Assembly: GCF_015732185.1 (NCBI RefSeq)
Contig: NZ_WIQM01000008.1
Span: 62,001 to 126,000 of the forward strand
Length of the DNA: 64,000 nt
Reading direction: 5' to 3'
Source of the DNA: Pectinatus haikarae
GTDB taxonomy: Bacteria > Bacillota > Negativicutes > Selenomonadales > Selenomonadaceae
In this document: piece after piece, positions 44,134 through 51,927 of the stretch
Position numbering within the stretch: the stretch's first letter is position 1
Layout: each line of letters starts with the position of its first letter
Notes under the pieces: generated by a model
Databases searched by the model: none
What the model was told of the DNA's origin: nothing
The model's input: the letters and a program-made list of their open reading frames with translations, nothing else
Position numbers and translations under genes: made by a program

Positions 44134-45714
44134 TTATTTTAGAGTAAAAGTATGTGTCCCATTTCCCTTTACCTCAGTGTAATCAGCAGTACCATAAAAG
44201 AAATTAGGATTATACATATCGACTACTTTCATTTGATCAACATCAAAAATAAACTGAATTGGTAAATACCCTTCTCTTCTCCAAACACCGGTATAGTAAG
44301 GCGTGCCATATTGATCCGTGCCACCGGGATAAGTATGATCAGGCTGACCATAACCAGCTGGATAATCATGATAAAATTTTTTCCGGAGCTGCCAAAAATA
44401 TAAAGCATTTTTAGCAATACATATCATAGCATTATTAACATTAATAAGGTCAGATGTATATGTGCCAACACCCAAATTTTTATTGTCAAATTGAGTATTG
44501 ACTTCCCCCAGACCGCCGCACTGATACCCAGGCATGCTGGGCCGTCCGGTGGAAAAATCTATAAACTGCGGGTTAAATTCTTTGCGGTCTACAGTCAATG
44601 CATTGCGTTCAAGCCCCGCCACGGCGCCCGGCTGCAAAAATTCAACAAGCTGTTTACCCGACTGAGAGAGCATCCCTGTATATTTGCTGGTATCGATTAT
44701 ATCGGGAGGAATTAAAATCATTGAGAAATCATATTTTACTGCGGGGTCGACTTGCCCGTCAGCGGATACAATCTTTATATAATAGCCGCCAGGTGCTACA
44801 TTTGGAAAAAATACTCTGGCATTTTGTTCCATAGAAGTAATCAGATTTTGGCTGCTGGACAATATCTGTACCTGGTATTTCAAGGTGTCCGCCGGAACTC
44901 TAAGCTCCAACTGATAAGTTCCTGTTTCTTTAACAAGCCATAGCCGGCAATCCTGATCGATGCTATTATCCAATGTACCGATTATTTCACTGTTTACCGG
45001 CATTTCTTTAGCCATAGCCATACTGTCGTCACCTTCGGCTTCGTCCCATGTATCACTGATACGGGCCATAATCTGAAAGCTATTCGCAGCATCGCAAGCA
45101 TAAGAATTGACAGAAATAAAATATATACCTGCAGAAGCAACATAGCTTAAAAGCTCATACATACCGGCTTTGTTTTTAGATTCCGCAGCGACGGTAATGG
45201 AGCTGCTGATCTGATCAAATTTATACAGATATAAATCGTTATCGACAGAGATATCGGCAACAGGCGCCATGTAAACGGTCAATTTCTTTTCGGCGGTGAG
45301 CTGGAAGGCATACCAGCGCTGATCCCCTTTGGCGGCAATTGAATCCGTATAAAGCGTATTTGGATTTATGACGTAGGCACCGCCGGGTGTGCTGTTTGGA
45401 GCGGCAGTGGCAGCATCGGCAGATAGTTTCATAGAGCCCAAAGAGTCAACTGTCATAGCTTTTGGCATCGGCAGCATAACTTTTCTTTCAGCGCTGCTGT
45501 CTACCAGTTTACTGATTTCAACAAATGCTTCTTTGTTCTTGATTAGGTTATTGATCAATTTTTCCGTGTTATCCGTGGAACTTAAAATATCTGCATATTC
45601 TCCTTCCTGATGCAGCTGCATGATTTCGTCTACGGATTCTTTCGGTCCAAAAACTTTTTCGGCATCAAAACTCATTTTTACATTCTGCGGAACCTGAAAT
45701 TCTTCTTTTGACAT
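44134..45714 (-). CDS. Unknown protein with two PPC-like beta domains, no signal peptide
   Basis: The 526-residue product starts MSKEEFQVPQNVKMSFDAEK and has no signal peptide. After a helical ~100-residue N-terminal part it has two beta-sandwich segments like bacterial pre-peptidase C-terminal (PPC) domains. The first is about 125-225 (AKGDQRWYAFQLTAEKKLTV, DLYLYKF, GIYFISVNSYA). The second is about 245-340 (DQDCRLWLVKETGTYQLELR, GGYYIKIVSADG). The C-terminal ~190 residues (GGLGEVNTQFDNKNLGVGTY, YPAGYGQPDHTYPGGTDQYG) are unrecognised. PPC domains usually occur in secreted proteins, so export by another path is likely. ATG 45714 follows ACGGGG; TGTACA lies 29 nt upstream, as in the two paralogues. 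Confidence 0.65.
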   Translation of the reverse strand: MSKEEFQVPQNVKMSFDAEKVFGPKESVDEIMQLHQEGEYADILSSTDNTEKLINNLIKNKEAFVEISKLVDSSAERKVMLPMPKAMTVDSLGSMKLSADAATAAPNSTPGGAYVINPNTLYTDSIAAKGDQRWYAFQLTAEKKLTVYMAPVADISVDNDLYLYKFDQISSSITVAAESKNKAGMYELLSYVASAGIYFISVNSYACDAANSFQIMARISDTWDEAEGDDSMAMAKEMPVNSEIIGTLDNSIDQDCRLWLVKETGTYQLELRVPADTLKYQVQILSSSQNLITSMEQNARVFFPNVAPGGYYIKIVSADGQVDPAVKYDFSMILIPPDIIDTSKYTGMLSQSGKQLVEFLQPGAVAGLERNALTVDRKEFNPQFIDFSTGRPSMPGYQCGGLGEVNTQFDNKNLGVGTYTSDLINVNNAMICIAKNALYFWQLRKKFYHDYPAGYGQPDHTYPGGTDQYGTPYYTGVWRREGYLPIQFIFDVDQMKVVDMYNPNFFYGTADYTEVKGNGTHTFTLK

Positions 45715-45743
45715 TTTAAAACCCCGTTTCATTAAAATTTATT

Positions 45744-45749
45744 TGTACA
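45744..45749 (-). promoter_or_regulatory. TGTACA motif shared with the paralogue promoters
   Basis: CATTGTACAAATAAA on the minus strand lies 29 nt before the start at 45714 and resembles CACTGTACATTATTT found 31 nt before each paralogue. It may be part of a shared promoter or operator. Confidence 0.4.
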
Positions 45750-45913
45750 ATGAAAATAATCGCTTATTTTCACTACACATTTAATAAAGAGCATTTGGCT
45801 TTTATTTTTTTAACATTTTTACCAAAAAAATAAAATTATTTACGAAATGGTTTCAGCTTCTATGCAGAAAATGCTTTTTAATTATTCCATACTGCATTTT
45901 CTGCGAATAATAA

Positions 45914-45939
45914 AGCAAAAAGCCGCTGCCTAAAGCGGC
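45914..45939 (-). terminator. Terminator after the amidase gene
   Basis: On the minus strand GCCGCT pairs with AGCGGC and is followed by TTTTTGCTTTATT. Part of it can also pair with AGCTGCTGC further upstream. Confidence 0.65.
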
Positions 45940-45967
45940 AATGTACTCCATGCAGCAGCTTTTATTT

Positions 45968-46534
45968 TTATGGTATATTACAGTATTCATCGATTCCGTT
46001 TCTGATAGCCGCGGCTATTTCATCCTGATGATCGGTCAATATATAAGCATCGTCTTTTTGATCAATAAAACCTAATTCGATCAGCACAGCAGGCATATCG
46101 GTATAACGAAGCACTGCTAAATCGCTGCGTTCTTTGATTCCCCTGTCAGTAAACGCAGAATCTATAGCCTGTATAGCCGCAATCAAATTTTTTTGAATAT
46201 TATCGGCTAAAACATAGCCTTTAGCCGAACCGGAATACACTAAAGTTTCTGCTCCACGGGCTTCACCATTGAAACTGTTGCAATGAACCGACACAAAAAT
46301 ATCCGCCGGCCAGGAATTGGCAGCATATGTGATGTCGGGCTGCGACGGTGTTTCTCCGCACAAATTATCACTTTGCAATAACTTTACATTGCAACTGTCC
46401 TGCCGCAGAAGTTCAAGCACTTTACTGCCTACAGATAATGCGATATCACATTCGCGTAAGCTGAGCGCTGAGTTGCATGCACCGGGGTCCGGATCACCAT
46501 TTGGCGAATGCCCTGGATTTAAAAAAATGTTCAT
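45968..46534 (-). CDS. N-acetylmuramoyl-L-alanine amidase (Amidase_3), endolysin-like
   Basis: This is a 188-residue single-domain zinc amidase that cuts the bond between muramic acid and L-alanine in peptidoglycan. All expected residues are present: His9 in NPGHSPNG, Glu28 in SLRECDIAL, His84 in FVSVHCNSFNG and the catalytic Glu153 in VLIELGFIDQ. There is no signal peptide and no wall-binding domain, so it resembles phage endolysins or the lysins of toxin-release loci rather than AmiC-type export. It lies 52 nt downstream of a holin-like gene on the same strand, and a terminator follows. No phage structural genes are near. Confidence 0.9.
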   Translation of the reverse strand: MNIFLNPGHSPNGDPDPGACNSALSLRECDIALSVGSKVLELLRQDSCNVKLLQSDNLCGETPSQPDITYAANSWPADIFVSVHCNSFNGEARGAETLVYSGSAKGYVLADNIQKNLIAAIQAIDSAFTDRGIKERSDLAVLRYTDMPAVLIELGFIDQKDDAYILTDHQDEIAAAIRNGIDEYCNIP

Positions 46535-46586
46535 AATTAATAAAACCTCATTTCATTGATAGTACATGATCACCTTATCAGTTTTA

Positions 46587-46739
46587 TTAATTTTTTTTAT
46601 TGAATTTGCATTTCAGATAATATAACCCCAATGGAATTACCACAGAAATAATAATAACTGCAATAACTATGGAAAAAAGCAAATAATCGTTATCGGTCTT
46701 ATTTATTATTGCGGACAATACCGTTATTATATTTTCCAT
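46587..46739 (-). CDS. Holin-like small membrane protein
   Basis: This is a 50-residue protein on the minus strand. It begins MENIITVLSAIINKTDNDY, has one strong membrane helix (LFSIVIAVIIISVVIPLGLY) and ends with a basic tail (LKCKFNKKN). AGGTGGTG lies 6 nt before the ATG. The size, single helix, charged tail and position directly before an amidase gene are those of small holins such as the BhlA/UviB type, but I see no clear sequence match. It should make pores that let the amidase, and perhaps other proteins, cross the membrane. A short membrane protein of another kind is possible. Confidence 0.6.
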   Translation of the reverse strand: MENIITVLSAIINKTDNDYLLFSIVIAVIIISVVIPLGLYYLKCKFNKKN

Positions 46740-46819
46740 AAAATCACCACCTGAATATTTTTGTAATTCGCTTAAAAAACCTTATATTTATTTCTCTTTA
46801 TTTACAAGGAGGAATGAAT

Positions 46820-47356
46820 ATGAAAAGGAATTTATGTGAATTAATCGCTCTGGTACACCACAATGATCAAATTGCAATGAATGAAATAATTTCTAAATTT
46901 TCAGTGCAGTTAAATAGTTATAGCTACCAATTGAATGGTGAAGATACCTTGCAAGATTTAAAATTATTTATTATAGAATTAGTAAAAAAGATAAATCTTG
47001 AGAACTTCACAGTAAAAACAGATAAGGTAATCATGTCTTATATATCAAAGAGCCTAAAACATGAAAAATTTAAGCTTACAAGTAAAATTATTTTTAAGAA
47101 AAAGCATACCTGTCATTTATCGGATGCCTTTGATCTCCCTTGTGATGTATCTGCCTTTGATGATATTCTGTTTAAGTATTCCATAGACTATTTGAGTGAG
47201 GAAGAAAAATCTATAATTTATTATCTGTTCTTTTATGGTTATACAGTAAAAAGCGTTTCCCTCTTGAAGCATTTAACCATCTATAAAATATATGCTATAA
47301 GAAAAAAAGCTTTGGAAAAAATTTTTCAGAAAACGTATTCTTATATGAAAAAATAA
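46820..47356 (+). CDS. TcdR/UviA-like sigma factor (group 5 sigma-70)
   Basis: The 178-residue protein has an N-terminal segment IAMNEIISKFSVQLNSYSYQ, then GEDTLQDLKLFIIELVKKIN, which resembles region 2 of the TcdR/BotR/TetR/UviA sigma factors (IIxKFxPLIxKYxxKLxYEDAxxDLxxFLIELI). The C-terminal part (DYLSEEEKSIIYYLFFYGYT, then IYKIYAIRKKALEKIFQ) fits a region 4 helix-turn-helix. ATG 46820 is preferred to 46814 because GGAGG ends 7 nt upstream. It is divergent from the holin-like and amidase genes across 80 nt. In clostridia such factors switch on toxins or bacteriocins, some released by holins. A terminator follows at 47426. Confidence 0.7.
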   Translation: MKRNLCELIALVHHNDQIAMNEIISKFSVQLNSYSYQLNGEDTLQDLKLFIIELVKKINLENFTVKTDKVIMSYISKSLKHEKFKLTSKIIFKKKHTCHLSDAFDLPCDVSAFDDILFKYSIDYLSEEEKSIIYYLFFYGYTVKSVSLLKHLTIYKIYAIRKKALEKIFQKTYSYMKK

Positions 47357-47425
47357 AATACCAGATTTGATCAGCAAATATACAAAATATCATGGCTGAT
47401 GCTCAAAAATTTACATCCTGTCTTT

Positions 47426-47465
47426 AAAGACTACACTGACCCGCATGTGTAGTCTTTTTTTATAT
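47426..47465 (+). terminator. Terminator after the sigma factor gene
   Basis: An 11-bp perfect stem (47426-47436 with 47447-47457) is followed by a run of T. Confidence 0.85.
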
Positions 47466-47495
47466 TTATCCCGTCGTTGCGGCTTTTATGTGTAT

Positions 47496-47510
47496 TGGCA
47501 CGCAATTTGC
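47496..47510 (+). promoter_or_regulatory. Sigma-54 promoter of the PTS operon
   Basis: TGGCACG (47496-47502), four bases, then TTGC (47507-47510) is an exact match to the -24/-12 consensus. It lies 36 nt before the first gene. The LevR-like sigma-54 activator encoded at 51928-54642 is the obvious partner. Confidence 0.9.
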
Positions 47511-47545
47511 TTTTATAAATTATGAAAATCAAAAGGAGTGAGAAT

Positions 47546-48502
47546 ATGCCGCTAAAAATAGTCATAGGTTCAAGAGCGCGGTCAAGATCGAACGAAGCCT
47601 TGGCGCTTCTAAAAAATGAAGGCTACAAGCTGGAGCTAAATCCATTTGACCGGACACTGACCGAAGAAGAGCTTATAGACAGGATCAAGGGTGCCAGCGC
47701 AATGGTCGCCGGCAGTGACAAGGTCACCAGAAAAGTCATAGAGGCGGGCAGTCCCGCTCTCAAAATAATCGCCAAGCAGGGCGTCGGCTATAATACTATT
47801 GATATCGAAGCAGCCAGGGAATTCGGTATAGCAGTCACTGTCACACCGGGTGCCAACAGCAGCTCTGTGGCCGATCTGACACTGGGACTGATGCTCTGTG
47901 CCGCCAGAAACATAGCCGGCATGGACAGCGCCGTCAGACAGGGCGGCTGGAACAGATATACCGGCTGCGAGCTGGGCAAAAAGACACTGGGTATAGTGGG
48001 TATGGGACATATAGGCGGTGAAGTGGCGAAAAGAGCCGCCGCTTTCGATATGAAAATTCTGGCGTACGATCTTTATCCCAACCAGGAATATATAAAAAAA
48101 TTCGGCATTGCCTATGTACCTCTGGAAACAATTTTCCGGGAAGCGGATTTCATATCGCTCCACGCTCCTGCTCTTCCCGCCACAGTCAATATGATAAATG
48201 AAACCAGTCTTGCAGCAATGAAAAACACTGCTGTCCTGATAAATGCCGCCCGCGGTGAACTCATAGATGAGGACGCTCTTTATCTTGCTCTAAAAAATAA
48301 ACAAATAGCCTTTGCCGCATTGGATGTTTATAAAAATGAGCCTCTGAAAAATTCAAAACTGACTCAGCTGAAAAACATCATTTTCACCGCCCATGCCGGT
48401 GCATATACAAAAGAAGCAATAACCAACGCCGGTGTGATGGCTTCGGAGGAAATCATACGCGTATTATCCGGCAGACAGCCGCAATTTAATGTAATCAAAT
48501 AA
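47546..48502 (+). CDS. D-2-hydroxyacid dehydrogenase family protein
   Basis: This NAD-dependent dehydrogenase of the phosphoglycerate dehydrogenase/2-ketogluconate reductase family has 318 residues. It has KIIAKQGVGYNTIDIEAA, the NAD site LGIVGMGHIGGEVAKRAAAF, the catalytic Arg in INAARGELID, Glu in YKNEPL and His in IIFTAHAGAYTKEA. ATG at 47546 follows AAAGGAGTG. It is the first gene after a sigma-54 promoter and precedes KDPG aldolase and a PTS. It probably reduces a 2-keto sugar acid (or its phosphate), or oxidises the reverse. Confidence 0.85.
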   Translation: MPLKIVIGSRARSRSNEALALLKNEGYKLELNPFDRTLTEEELIDRIKGASAMVAGSDKVTRKVIEAGSPALKIIAKQGVGYNTIDIEAAREFGIAVTVTPGANSSSVADLTLGLMLCAARNIAGMDSAVRQGGWNRYTGCELGKKTLGIVGMGHIGGEVAKRAAAFDMKILAYDLYPNQEYIKKFGIAYVPLETIFREADFISLHAPALPATVNMINETSLAAMKNTAVLINAARGELIDEDALYLALKNKQIAFAALDVYKNEPLKNSKLTQLKNIIFTAHAGAYTKEAITNAGVMASEEIIRVLSGRQPQFNVIK

Positions 48503-48518
48503 AAAGGAGTCTTAAACA

Positions 48519-49166
48519 ATGAACAGCAAATTCAACAATATGCAGACCATTATGAGCAGTAAAATGATCCTTATAATCAGGACAGATGACAATGACGAGG
48601 CTAAAAAGATCGCTGTTGCCGCGGTAAATGGCGGTATCAAAGCGTTAGAAATAACAATGGCGGTCCCCAATGCCGTGGAAGTTATTTCCTATCTGGCTAA
48701 AAAATATGAACACGACGATATTGTCGTTGGTGCTGGAACTGTCCTTGATGCCGAAACAGCAAATGCCGTGATGCTGGCCGGTGCAAGACTTCTTGTAAGT
48801 CCAAATCTCAATCCGCAAATGCTTGCCATAGCCAATCGTTATCAGGCCGTCACTGTATCCGGTGCCATGACACCTACCGAAATTATCAATACAGTAAATG
48901 CCGGTGCCGATTTCGTAAAATTATTCCCCGCAGAAGTTCTGGGTCCTCAATATGTAAAAACCATAAAAGCACCGCTGCCGCAGGCCGAAATAGTCCCCAC
49001 CGGCGGAGTAAGACCCGACAATGTAAAGGACTGGTTTGATGCCGGATGCCATGCCGTTGGCGTAGGCAGTTTTGTAACGAAAGCACATAAGAAGGACGGT
49101 GATTTCAATAAAGTCACCGAAGCGGCAAAAATTTTCGTCAAAGCAATAAAGACAGCTGAAAAATAA
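48519..49166 (+). CDS. eda: 2-dehydro-3-deoxy-phosphogluconate (KDPG) aldolase
   Basis: The enzyme splits KDPG to pyruvate and glyceraldehyde-3-phosphate. The 215-residue protein has Glu44 in KALEITM, GAGTVLDAETANAV, VSPNLNPQM and the Schiff-base Lys134 in ADFVKLFPAE, followed by VPTGGVRPDNV. AAAAGGAGT precedes the ATG. It is 16 nt after the dehydrogenase gene. Its presence says that the substrate imported by the PTS is converted to a 2-keto-3-deoxy sugar acid phosphate. No dehydratase or ammonia-lyase gene is in the operon. Confidence 0.92.
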   Translation: MNSKFNNMQTIMSSKMILIIRTDDNDEAKKIAVAAVNGGIKALEITMAVPNAVEVISYLAKKYEHDDIVVGAGTVLDAETANAVMLAGARLLVSPNLNPQMLAIANRYQAVTVSGAMTPTEIINTVNAGADFVKLFPAEVLGPQYVKTIKAPLPQAEIVPTGGVRPDNVKDWFDAGCHAVGVGSFVTKAHKKDGDFNKVTEAAKIFVKAIKTAEK

Positions 49167-49187
49167 GCAAAATGGAGTTGAAATAGT

Positions 49188-49604
49188 TTGATAGAGATAC
49201 TGATTTTAACGCATGGTAATTTCGGTGCCGAACTATTAAAAAGTGCCGAAATGATCATCGGGAACCAGCAAAATATCACTGCTTTTGGATTGATCCCCGG
49301 GATGGAACCCGAAAAATTTGCTAAAGCAATTCAGCGCAAGTTGGATACTATCCCTGATCCCAGCCAATGCATTATCTTATGTGATCTTTTTTGCGGTACT
49401 CCTTCTAATGTATCTGCGATGCTGTCAAATGATTATGATATTGAGTGTATCTCAGGTATTAATATGCCCATGTTGATAGAAGCCTGTACAATGCGTCTCT
49501 CCTTGGACAGAAAAACACTGGTCGGCAATATCCTGAAATCCGGCGCAGACGGCTGCAAAAATATAAAAGAAGAATTCAATGCAGTAAAGAAAGATGAAAT
49601 ATAA
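49188..49604 (+). CDS. PTS mannose-family EIIA
   Basis: This is the first phosphocarrier of a mannose/fructose/sorbose-type PTS. It has 138 residues, with phospho-His9 in ILILTHGNFGAELL and the later DLFCGTPSNVSAML. The start is TTG at 49188 after TGGAG. It precedes the IIB gene by 14 nt. Family members are cytoplasmic dimers that pass phosphate from HPr to IIB. Confidence 0.92.
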   Translation: MIEILILTHGNFGAELLKSAEMIIGNQQNITAFGLIPGMEPEKFAKAIQRKLDTIPDPSQCIILCDLFCGTPSNVSAMLSNDYDIECISGINMPMLIEACTMRLSLDRKTLVGNILKSGADGCKNIKEEFNAVKKDEI

Positions 49605-49618
49605 AAGGAAGTGTTAAT

Positions 49619-50107
49619 ATGGCAGACATTGCATTAATACGTATCGATTTCCGACTGATTCACGGTCAGGTTGTAGCGCGCTGGCTGAAAGAAACACAAG
49701 CCACAAAAATAATTATTGTAAATGATACATTGTCAAAAGATCCGACAATGGGTAACATTTATCGCATGGCAACACCGGCCGGTGTCAGATGTGCTATTGT
49801 CAGTGTTGATCATTTTGTTGACTCATGGAAAACAACCCATTTGGGAGAAGGAACAGCCATGGTATTATTCAAAAATGTAAAAACTGTTTTTGATGCATAC
49901 CAAAAAGGGTTCAATCCCATAGACTTGCAGATAGGCGGTCTTGGGGCGGGTCCCGGAAGAAAAATAGTCTACCAGAATATAACTTTAAATAAAGAAGATT
50001 TTGACATGCTGGAAAAAATATCTCCAAACATTAATATTTATTTTCAGGCCACACCAGAGGACAATAAAAAGTTTTATCTGTCAATAAATCAAACTATCAC
50101 ATTCTGA
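49619..50107 (+). CDS. PTS mannose-family EIIB
   Basis: This 162-residue phosphocarrier has phospho-His15 in IRIDFRLIHGQVVARW and later KNVKTVFDAYQKG and IGGLGAGPGRK. It hands phosphate to the sugar bound by the IIC/IID membrane complex. AAAGGAAGTG precedes the ATG, and the IIC gene follows 18 nt later. Confidence 0.93.
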   Translation: MADIALIRIDFRLIHGQVVARWLKETQATKIIIVNDTLSKDPTMGNIYRMATPAGVRCAIVSVDHFVDSWKTTHLGEGTAMVLFKNVKTVFDAYQKGFNPIDLQIGGLGAGPGRKIVYQNITLNKEDFDMLEKISPNINIYFQATPEDNKKFYLSINQTITF

Positions 50108-50125
50108 TTTAGAAAGGAAGATATT

Positions 50126-50935
50126 ATGGTTCAGGCACTTTTGGTAGCTGCGCTAGGCTGGTTTCAAAGTTCCTCTAATCCTCTTGGCTGGTGGCTGGTC
50201 AGAGAACCTATAATGGCCGGTTTCTGGGTGGGACTTATTTACGGAAAGCCCGTTGAAGGTATAATAATAGGGGCTGCTATAAATGTAGCATTCCTGGGAT
50301 GGAACAGTACCGGCGGAGCCAATCCTTCTGATTTATATTCGGCCGGATTACTGGGTACAGCTGTAGCCATACAAGGCAGCATCAGCACAGAACAATCTGT
50401 TGTAATTGCCATTGCACTCGGCGTTATAGGCAATTATGCGTGGATTTTATTTATGTCTCTAAATTCTTTTATTCCCTCACTTCAGGATAAATGCGCCGAA
50501 AATGGAAATATAAAAAAACTTATGTTTCTTCAGGCAGTTCCCTCACAATTTGTCGTCATATTAGTCAGAGCTGTTCCTGCATTCTTAGCTGCGTATTACG
50601 GTCCCCCCATCATAGAAAGCCTGTTGGCATCTATTCCTGCATGGGGTGTAGCCGGATTCAATGCTGTCGGTAAAGTACTGCCTGCTTTAGGTATAGCTAT
50701 GCTTTTAAAATATATGGGCAGAAAAGATTTGTTAGTATTTTTCGGTATCGGCTTTGCTATCAGTTCATTTACAGGAATGAATAATCTGGTTTTTGCCGCT
50801 ATTTTAGGGGCTGCAATGGGATATATATACATTTCTCTGCAGCATAATGTTCCGACCGCTCAGATCAGTTCATCCCATAAAGCGGAAAGTATGAAAAGTT
50901 CCAATAATTTGTACGAAGGTGAGGATGAAATATGA
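50126..50935 (+). CDS. PTS mannose-family EIIC
   Basis: This membrane permease subunit of 269 residues has repeated hydrophobic segments and the family motif GLIYGKPVEGIIIGAAINVA, followed by NPSDLYSAGLLGTAVAI. The C-terminal ~30 residues are polar (SSHKAESMKSSNNLYEGEDE). Its stop overlaps the IID start by 4 nt. It forms the sugar path together with IID. Confidence 0.92.
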   Translation: MVQALLVAALGWFQSSSNPLGWWLVREPIMAGFWVGLIYGKPVEGIIIGAAINVAFLGWNSTGGANPSDLYSAGLLGTAVAIQGSISTEQSVVIAIALGVIGNYAWILFMSLNSFIPSLQDKCAENGNIKKLMFLQAVPSQFVVILVRAVPAFLAAYYGPPIIESLLASIPAWGVAGFNAVGKVLPALGIAMLLKYMGRKDLLVFFGIGFAISSFTGMNNLVFAAILGAAMGYIYISLQHNVPTAQISSSHKAESMKSSNNLYEGEDEI

Positions 50936-51759
50936 TAAACCAAACACACAAATCCGGAATTTCAAAATGGGATTTGGAATTTGCCATACTGCGCTGGTGG
51001 ATCATGAGCCATTTATCCTATAATTATCAGCGTATGCAGGCAGGTGGTTTTGCTTCCATGATGGCTCCATTATTAAAAAAATTGTATCCGAATAATCCCG
51101 AGGCAGTTAAAGAAGGACTTAAAAGGCATATGATGTTTTTCAATACAGAGCCTCGCTGGGGATCTGTCATTCATGGAATAGTGATAGCTCTGGAAGAGCA
51201 AAAAGCGCTTGGCAAAGATATTGATGAAGCCGCTATAGTAGATTTGAAATCATCTCTGATGGGTCCCCTTGCGGGGATTGGTGATACTATTTCAGGTGGA
51301 TTATATAAACCTTGTATCTTGGGCATTTGTCTCGGATGGAGCGCTGCAGGAAGCATAATGGGGCCAATAGTTTTTGCCATTGCAATGCTGGGCTATGATA
51401 TATTGATTACGCATCTGGCCATCAGAAAAGGTTATAAAATGGGCACCACTGCCGTCACTGCTATTCTGGAAGGTGGTATGTTTAAAAAAGTAACAACATT
51501 TTTTTCTATCATGGGTCTGTTCGTTTTAGGAATTATGGTCTGCAAATTCATTACCATAGATATATCCTGGACTCCTGTAATAGGCGATAAGGCTGTAGCC
51601 GTTAAAGATCTTTTTGACAAGATAGTTCCAAAAGCTCTGCCGCTGATTGTAACCATTGCCAGCTGGCGCGCGCTCATGCATGGAATAAAGGTGGTATATG
51701 TATTGCTGGCATTATTTATTTTTGCTCTTATTGGTGGTGCTTTAGGTGTAATCTCCTGA
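50932..51759 (+). CDS. PTS mannose-family EIID
   Basis: This 275-residue membrane subunit has the IID signatures HLSYNYQRMQAGGFASMM, FFNTEPRWGSVIHGIVIALEE and SSLMGPLAGIGDTISGG near its start and one to several C-terminal membrane helices. It overlaps IIC by 4 nt. IID is found only in mannose-family systems, so the transporter class is certain. The substrate is inferred from the neighbouring KDPG aldolase and dehydrogenase to be a sugar acid or derivative. Confidence 0.92.
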   Translation: MINQTHKSGISKWDLEFAILRWWIMSHLSYNYQRMQAGGFASMMAPLLKKLYPNNPEAVKEGLKRHMMFFNTEPRWGSVIHGIVIALEEQKALGKDIDEAAIVDLKSSLMGPLAGIGDTISGGLYKPCILGICLGWSAAGSIMGPIVFAIAMLGYDILITHLAIRKGYKMGTTAVTAILEGGMFKKVTTFFSIMGLFVLGIMVCKFITIDISWTPVIGDKAVAVKDLFDKIVPKALPLIVTIASWRALMHGIKVVYVLLALFIFALIGGALGVIS

Positions 51760-51927
51760 CAATATTCATGATCACATAGAAATTAACAGCTAAATTTCCC
51801 TAAATGTCTGGCAGCATTATGAAGAATTGCCTGCATTTAGCAGAAAATATAATATTTCTTTGCTATAATTATCATATATGATAGGGGAATTATACTCTTG
51901 CCAATTAACCAGCACTAGGAGATAACT

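Noticed and set aside
45968-46739. Prophage lysis module
   Set aside because: Holin-like and amidase genes alone could be phage remains, but no terminase, capsid, tail, integrase or att sites are visible. The neighbours are regulatory and unknown genes, so I treat it as a cellular release locus.
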